A stretch of DNA of 38,134 bases from Opitutales bacterium (GTDB lineage Bacteria; Verrucomicrobiota; Verrucomicrobiia; Opitutales; UBA2987), in assembly GCA_021772535.1 (NCBI GenBank), contig JAJFLV010000161.1:1-38134 (forward strand), written 5' to 3'. Position numbers and translations under genes: made by a program. Shown here one piece after another: positions 33,838-38,134 of this stretch. How positions within the stretch are numbered: the first letter of the stretch is position 1; each line of letters begins with the position of its first letter. The notes under the pieces are model-generated. The model made no database searches and was not told where the DNA came from. It saw only the letters and a program-made list of their open reading frames with translations.

Positions 33838-34775
33838 GCCTCATCAACGACGCTCTAAAAAAAGCCCAAAAGGCGCATTCGACGGATAATGCGCCACCGC
33901 CGCCTGTTGGACAAAGTCATTCCGTTTCCCATGGCATGGGCAAAGGACAATTGATGAAGATCTTTCTGGCGGCCGTCGTCGTTCTCGGTATTTTCGGAAC
34001 CTCGGTGGCTTTTTTAATTCTGGGTCTGATGGGCGATAAAGAGGTTGAACCTGCGGAAACTCAGGCTCTTGCCTCCTCTGCGGCACCGGTTCTTTCAAAT
34101 AAGGAGGCCTCGGCCAGCCAGAAAGTCGTGCCCGTTTCCAAACCGGAACCCGCCATTACCTCGCCCAAAGCCAATATGGTACCGGTTCCCATTGAACCAG
34201 TGGCAGCGGCGAAGCCACGACCGGCAGAAATTTCCCAACCCGCGGCCAAACCCACTCCGGCTCCGGCTCCGAAAGAGGCGCCTCCTTCATCCGCCCCGGT
34301 CACGGGTTTCGGTCTGGTCCGACAAACTGTTGTCCGGGGCAATGAAAATGCCGGCTTGGTGGATGATGTATTGGACAGCGAGCCCCAAAAAACTGTAACT
34401 CCAGTTCCCGCGAGTCCCACCCCCGCGATTGCCCAAAATCGGCCTCAAGCGGAGGCGACTCCAGCGACTTCCACGCCACAAGCTAAATCGGCGCCTGCTC
34501 AACAGAAGGAAATAGTCAAAGCAACCCCCATGCCGACAGCCAGCAAACAAACGCCCGCCGCTGCAAAGGACCCGGTGATCGCGGACTACGTCGATAAACT
34601 TGTAATCCAGGGAATTCGTCTCTCGGGCGTCAATAGCAAGGTCCTCATGAACAATAAGGTATTTCGCCTCAACACTTACGTAAACCGCGACTTGAAATTG
34701 ACAGTAATTTCAATTAGCAAAGAACGAATCATTTTTGCAGACAATGTCGGAATCCGATACACCAAATACTACTGA
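33834..34775 (+). CDS. GspB-like membrane protein (type II secretion accessory)
   Basis: The 313-residue bitopic protein begins MSLINDALKKAQKAH, the opening seen in GspB-type proteins. One membrane helix follows (about 39-62, MKIFLAAVVVLGIFGTSVAFLILGL), then a long Pro/Ala/Lys-rich spacer (about 65-245). A small C-terminal domain (DYVDKLVIQGIRLSGVNSKVLMNNKVFRL...ERIIFADNVGIRYTKYY) is typical for the GspB/PilP-like periplasmic domain. GspB works with the ExeA-type ATPase. Start overlaps exeA by 4 bp, indicating coupling. The next gene is a paralogue. Confidence 0.83.
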   Translation: MSLINDALKKAQKAHSTDNAPPPPVGQSHSVSHGMGKGQLMKIFLAAVVVLGIFGTSVAFLILGLMGDKEVEPAETQALASSAAPVLSNKEASASQKVVPVSKPEPAITSPKANMVPVPIEPVAAAKPRPAEISQPAAKPTPAPAPKEAPPSSAPVTGFGLVRQTVVRGNENAGLVDDVLDSEPQKTVTPVPASPTPAIAQNRPQAEATPATSTPQAKSAPAQQKEIVKATPMPTASKQTPAAAKDPVIADYVDKLVIQGIRLSGVNSKVLMNNKVFRLNTYVNRDLKLTVISISKERIIFADNVGIRYTKYY

Positions 34776-36171
34776 TTCTTCCAAGGGTGAGGAATCACAA
34801 AGTCCCGAAAGCCCTCCAAAGCTGCGTCTTTCCCTGAGGAAAACGTCTTCTCCCGACCCTGGTCAAAGCGCAGAGGAAAAACCTCCGGCAGCGCCTCCGC
34901 CCCAAGAGGAGGCCGCAAAGCCCGAGGAAACGAAGGCCGAAGCGGAATTACCCGGTGGCGGTGACAGCGCGGGCGGCAAGCTGAAACTTTCCCTGGGACC
35001 AATAAAGGATGTCACTCCGCAACCAGAGGCCGAAAAAACGGATTTGGATTCCGATGCCGATCCATTTGACATCAAACCAAACCCAGTCGAGGGCGGCACT
35101 GCTCTGAAATTAGGCATCAAGCCCAAGGCGCCTGAACCGGAAGCGAAACCGGCAACGCCTCCTCCCGTCAAAAAGAAAAAATCCGGCATTACCATCCGGG
35201 GGCTGACAGGAAGGCCTTTTGGCCCTCAAGAAACCAAGGAGGAAGAAAAACCGGCCCCGGAGGCCACGATTTCTGAAGAACCCGGGGTTGAAAGCGATGC
35301 GGCTCCTCCTATCGAAGCCGGAGAAACACTCGCTCCTTCCGAAACCCAAGGTCTACCTGAGGAGACAAAAACGGCTCCACCTCCAGCAGCAAAGAAAGCT
35401 CCTCCGCCCCCGACAAAGAAAAAACCTGTCCCGGCCCCTCCGCCTCCGAAATCGAAGGTAAAACTGGCCAAACCCGCACCCGCTCCATCAAAAGAAAAGA
35501 AAGATAAAGTTTCGGCTCCTCCGCCCGGAAAGAAGAAACCGGCGGACCTCAAGAAAACTGAGAAAAAGCCTAAACCGGAATCCGCTAAAGCATCCCCCAA
35601 AAAAATTGCCCTTGTTCTACTGCTTGTCATGGGCATCTTTGTGGCTGCGGGATATTTTGCCATATCCGCCTTTTTTGGTTCTTCCGCGGAGGAATCATCC
35701 GAACCCATCGCTTCAACGCCCTCGGCTTCCAGCCAATCTCCATCGGCAAAGCCGGAAACTCCGGCCCCGGCCCCGGCAATCGTCAAAGATAGTGCACCCA
35801 CCCCACAACCGACAGTTACGCCAACCCCTGCTCCAGCTGTCCCCATACCTACACCTTCTGTTCCCCAACTAAAGATTGAGCGGGTGGTTGTTACTTCAGC
35901 GGAGCCGGAATCGGAACCCGAATCAGAAGAGGTTTTTCAGGCAGCCGAACCCGAGCAGGACGAAAATATAATCGCTTTCGTCGACAGCCTGGTCATCAAG
36001 GGTTCGATCGGAGATGGCGTCTCGGCCAGGATCCTTGTCGGCAATTACAAATATTCTGTCAATGATGTTGTCGATGAAAGCCTGGGGGTTGTCTTTTCAG
36101 GAATTAACAAATCCACCCGCGTGATAATTTTCACCGACGCTGAGGGTGCGCGTTATTACAAACCGTTTTGA
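34744..36171 (+). CDS. GspB-like paralogue with long disordered cytoplasmic region
   Basis: The protein is about 475 residues from ATG 34744, overlapping the previous gene by 32 bp; the ORF track opens at a TTG 9 bp earlier. The first 280 residues are Pro/Ala/Lys/Glu-rich and look disordered. They contain degenerate motifs PKLRLSLRK, GKLKLSLGPIK and ALKLGIKPK. One membrane helix follows (KIALVLLLVMGIFVAAGYFAI), then a Pro/Ser/Ala spacer. The C-terminal domain (NIIAFVDSLVIKGSIGDGVS...RVIIFTDAEGARYYKPF) aligns with the C-terminus of the preceding protein. I infer a tandem duplication in which the paralogue gained a long cytoplasmic part. Function unknown beyond that link. Confidence 0.8.
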   Translation: MSESDTPNTTDSSKGEESQSPESPPKLRLSLRKTSSPDPGQSAEEKPPAAPPPQEEAAKPEETKAEAELPGGGDSAGGKLKLSLGPIKDVTPQPEAEKTDLDSDADPFDIKPNPVEGGTALKLGIKPKAPEPEAKPATPPPVKKKKSGITIRGLTGRPFGPQETKEEEKPAPEATISEEPGVESDAAPPIEAGETLAPSETQGLPEETKTAPPPAAKKAPPPPTKKKPVPAPPPPKSKVKLAKPAPAPSKEKKDKVSAPPPGKKKPADLKKTEKKPKPESAKASPKKIALVLLLVMGIFVAAGYFAISAFFGSSAEESSEPIASTPSASSQSPSAKPETPAPAPAIVKDSAPTPQPTVTPTPAPAVPIPTPSVPQLKIERVVVTSAEPESEPESEEVFQAAEPEQDENIIAFVDSLVIKGSIGDGVSARILVGNYKYSVNDVVDESLGVVFSGINKSTRVIIFTDAEGARYYKPF

Positions 36172-36232
36172 ACAGAAATCCTTATCAGCGTCTTTCCAAT
36201 CGATCAGCCGGGCTTTTCGTTTAGAATAATTC

Positions 36233-38128
36233 TCAGCTTGGATCGTCCAAAGAGGGCACATATTCGGGAACGAAGTTTTTCAGCATTTCCTTATAGTAGC
36301 TATCGCCACCGGATGAAAGGCTGTCATTTAATAGTTTGAACTTTTTCCGCACCTCTTCTAGCGGTTGCGGATCGCATAAAAAACGTAGTATTTGGGGATG
36401 CCGGGTTTCAGTCAGGGTCTCCTCATCGCGCTGGATTTCTTCGCAAAGTTTTTCCCCTGGGCGCAATCCGGTAAATTGTATTTCAATATCCGTTTCCGGG
36501 CGAAAACCGCTTAACTCGATCATTTGGCGCGCCAGGTCAAGAATTTTGATCGGCTCGCCCATATCGAGCACAAAAATCTCTCCGCCGGTCCCCTGAGTGG
36601 CACTTTGCAAAACCAACCCGACGGCCTCAGGAATTGTCATGAAGTACCGCACAACATCCGGATGTGTCACGGTTACCGGGCCCCCCCGGTGAATTTGTTT
36701 TCGGAATATGGGAACGACGCTGCCGGATGAGCCCAACACATTGCCAAAACGAACTGCCATAAAGTTTGTCCGGTTGTGAGCCGCGCAATTGAGCGCCTGG
36801 ATGTATGTTTCCGCCAAACGCTTGGTGGCGCCCATGACATTGGTAGGATTGATGGCCTTGTCAGTGGAAATGAAAACAAATTTATCGATACCTAATTCGC
36901 TGGAGACATCGGCCAGAATACGAGTCCCCAAAGTATTGTTCTTTACCGCTTCCCCTGGCTGTCGTTCCATCAGAAAAACGTGTTTGTGGGCCGCGGCATG
37001 AAATACGATCTGGGGGTTAAATTCCGATAAAATCCGTCGTATTCTGTTTTCGTCCTGAATATCCGCCACAAGCGGTTTGATGATCGAATCGTATCCTTCC
37101 TCAATCAAGTTTTGCTCGGCTTGGAATAGTTGTACTTCGGCCCGATCGAGAAGGAGCAGCATCCCGGGTCCGTAAAAGGCTAACTGCCTGCTCAATTCGA
37201 AGCCTATACTTCCACCGGCGCCGGTCACGAGGACTCTTCTGCCCGCCACCATCTGACGAATATTATCGGATTCAAGTTCGATGGTTGCTCGTCCCAGCAA
37301 ATCCTCGATTTCAACCGGGCGAACGCGGCTGGCTTTAATTTGGCCGGTAGTCAGTTCCGCCAGAGAGGGAACTATTTCCGCTTTAAGGCCAATATTTGCA
37401 GCAATGTCCACTACCTCGCGAATTCGCCATACGGGCGCAGAGGGCATGGCAATGATGATTTCGTCAACCCCGAATTTGGGGCATAGGATTTCAAGATTAT
37501 CGGGACTGTCAACTACCGTTATGCCATGAATATGTTTTCCCCATTTTTTCCGGTTATCGTCGAGAAAAATTACCGGTTTCATACCCAGACCGCGCCGAGC
37601 CAACAGGTCTGCCGCGGTGGCCGCGCCAACATCACCGGCCCCGACTATGGCCACCCGCCGTCGTTTTATATGCTTTCCCTCGACACCTGTAATAAACCTT
37701 TCCCGGGCAACCCTTAATCCAACCCGTATTCCGCCAATAAAAACCAGTGAAAAAATAAAATCTCCGAGGATAACCCCACGCGGCGGAACAGGATTGCCCT
37801 CCAGCAAATACCAGGTGGCGGTTAAAATGATCCCGGCTAATCCCAGGGCAATAAAGACCCGGTAAAAATCAGGCAGGCGGAAGTAACTTAGGAGACCTGC
37901 AAACTGCCCGAAAGCCAGGAGTAAAATCAACTTTAGCGGCACAATCCATAATAAATTAGCGAACCGCAATTGCTTCCATTCAGCAGGCACCACAAAATCA
38001 AAGCGCAATTCATAAGCGAGATAGAGGCTGGCCGCCAAAGCTGCCGAATAAGCCAGAAAAAGAAGCGGGGTTCTCGACGGCAACAGATGACGGCAAAATC
38101 CGGCAAAGTAATGGAATTTATTGGACAT
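36233..38128 (-). CDS. CapD/FlaA1-type nucleoside-diphosphate-sugar epimerase/dehydratase
   Basis: This is a membrane-bound UDP-sugar 4,6-dehydratase/epimerase for surface polysaccharide precursors. The 631-residue protein has about four N-terminal membrane helices (to about 145) and a first Rossmann-like domain (VAIVGAGDVGAATAADLLA). The catalytic SDR domain has VTGAGGSIGFELSRQL, AAHKHVFLME and FISTDKAINPTNVMGATKR. The last carries Met where classic SDRs have Tyr, as is usual in these long forms. RFGNVLGSSGSVVPIF, VTHPDVVRYFMTIPEA and LRPGEKLCEE complete the family pattern. Full length and intact, starting 6 bp inside the window edge. Converges with the gspB-like paralogue. Confidence 0.95.
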   Translation of the reverse strand: MSNKFHYFAGFCRHLLPSRTPLLFLAYSAALAASLYLAYELRFDFVVPAEWKQLRFANLLWIVPLKLILLLAFGQFAGLLSYFRLPDFYRVFIALGLAGIILTATWYLLEGNPVPPRGVILGDFIFSLVFIGGIRVGLRVARERFITGVEGKHIKRRRVAIVGAGDVGAATAADLLARRGLGMKPVIFLDDNRKKWGKHIHGITVVDSPDNLEILCPKFGVDEIIIAMPSAPVWRIREVVDIAANIGLKAEIVPSLAELTTGQIKASRVRPVEIEDLLGRATIELESDNIRQMVAGRRVLVTGAGGSIGFELSRQLAFYGPGMLLLLDRAEVQLFQAEQNLIEEGYDSIIKPLVADIQDENRIRRILSEFNPQIVFHAAAHKHVFLMERQPGEAVKNNTLGTRILADVSSELGIDKFVFISTDKAINPTNVMGATKRLAETYIQALNCAAHNRTNFMAVRFGNVLGSSGSVVPIFRKQIHRGGPVTVTHPDVVRYFMTIPEAVGLVLQSATQGTGGEIFVLDMGEPIKILDLARQMIELSGFRPETDIEIQFTGLRPGEKLCEEIQRDEETLTETRHPQILRFLCDPQPLEEVRKKFKLLNDSLSSGGDSYYKEMLKNFVPEYVPSLDDPS

Positions 38129-38134
38129 TAATTA

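Noticed and set aside
35226-35846. 206-residue minus-strand Gly/Ala-rich ORF
   Set aside because: Antisense of the Pro/Ala-rich gspB-like paralogue; composition is a mirror of that gene.

Overview
The window reads as chromosomal DNA of a diderm (Gram-negative-type) bacterium. It carries lipopolysaccharide-transport genes (lptC-lptA-lptB), a TonB-family energy transducer, an outer-membrane-barrel fusion protein and a CapD/FlaA1-type sugar-nucleotide enzyme. My best lineage guess is Verrucomicrobiota (Opitutae-like). This rests on family flavour only: phytanoyl-CoA-dioxygenase-like enzymes, a FecR-TPR-barrel giant, a Calx-beta surface protein whose C-terminus reads like the family 'x.YxLQxSTDxxxW', and the TonB type. 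There is no rRNA or other decisive marker, and Nitrospinota or another diderm phylum remains possible. No tRNA, rRNA, CRISPR array, prophage or transposase gene was seen.

Layout. 1-1359: dnaA on the minus strand, cut by the window edge so that it lacks its last residues. 1360-1918: a 559-bp gene-free stretch with one perfect and two one-mismatch DnaA boxes and an AT-rich tract, a candidate oriC. 1919-4829: hprK-lptB-lptA-lptC on the minus strand (transcribed lptC to hprK), joining LPS export to HPr kinase. 4887-9073: three more minus-strand genes (SGLT-type Na+/solute symporter, isopenicillin-N-synthase-like oxygenase, orphan GT4 glycosyltransferase). 9288-13825: plus-strand housekeeping run HIT hydrolase, phoH, pgpH-like 7TM-HD protein, ybeY. 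13822-14481: tonB-like gene, convergent with ybeY. 14482-15365: an intergenic region holding a 278-bp MITE-like element with perfect 18-bp terminal inverted repeats and a second nested inverted-repeat structure. 15366-23440: metabolic and transport genes in mixed orientation (PhyH-type dioxygenase, homocysteine methyltransferase family, fabZ, CrtI/retinol-saturase-like oxidoreductase, dGTPase, an Nramp-like transporter without the usual metal motifs, a methylthioribose-kinase-like phosphotransferase). 23656-32491: a tight three-gene plus-strand cassette of a FecR-TPR-beta-barrel fusion, a secreted protein with a seven-repeat propeller apparently inserted into a Calx-beta domain, and a CHASE2 adenylate cyclase. 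32493-32572: a truncated inverted copy of the MITE-like element right after the cyclase stop. 32599-38128: ftsB/divIC-like gene, then an exeA-gspB-like operon with an extra gspB-like paralogue, and finally a CapD-type epimerase/dehydratase on the minus strand.

Working together. The most striking unit is the 23.6-32.5 kb cassette. It has an outer-membrane/periplasmic component, a secreted adhesive-looking component and an inner-membrane cAMP-producing sensor in one apparent operon, which suggests surface-to-cAMP signalling. That link is an inference. The two inverted copies of the hairpin repeat bracket about 18 kb including this cassette.
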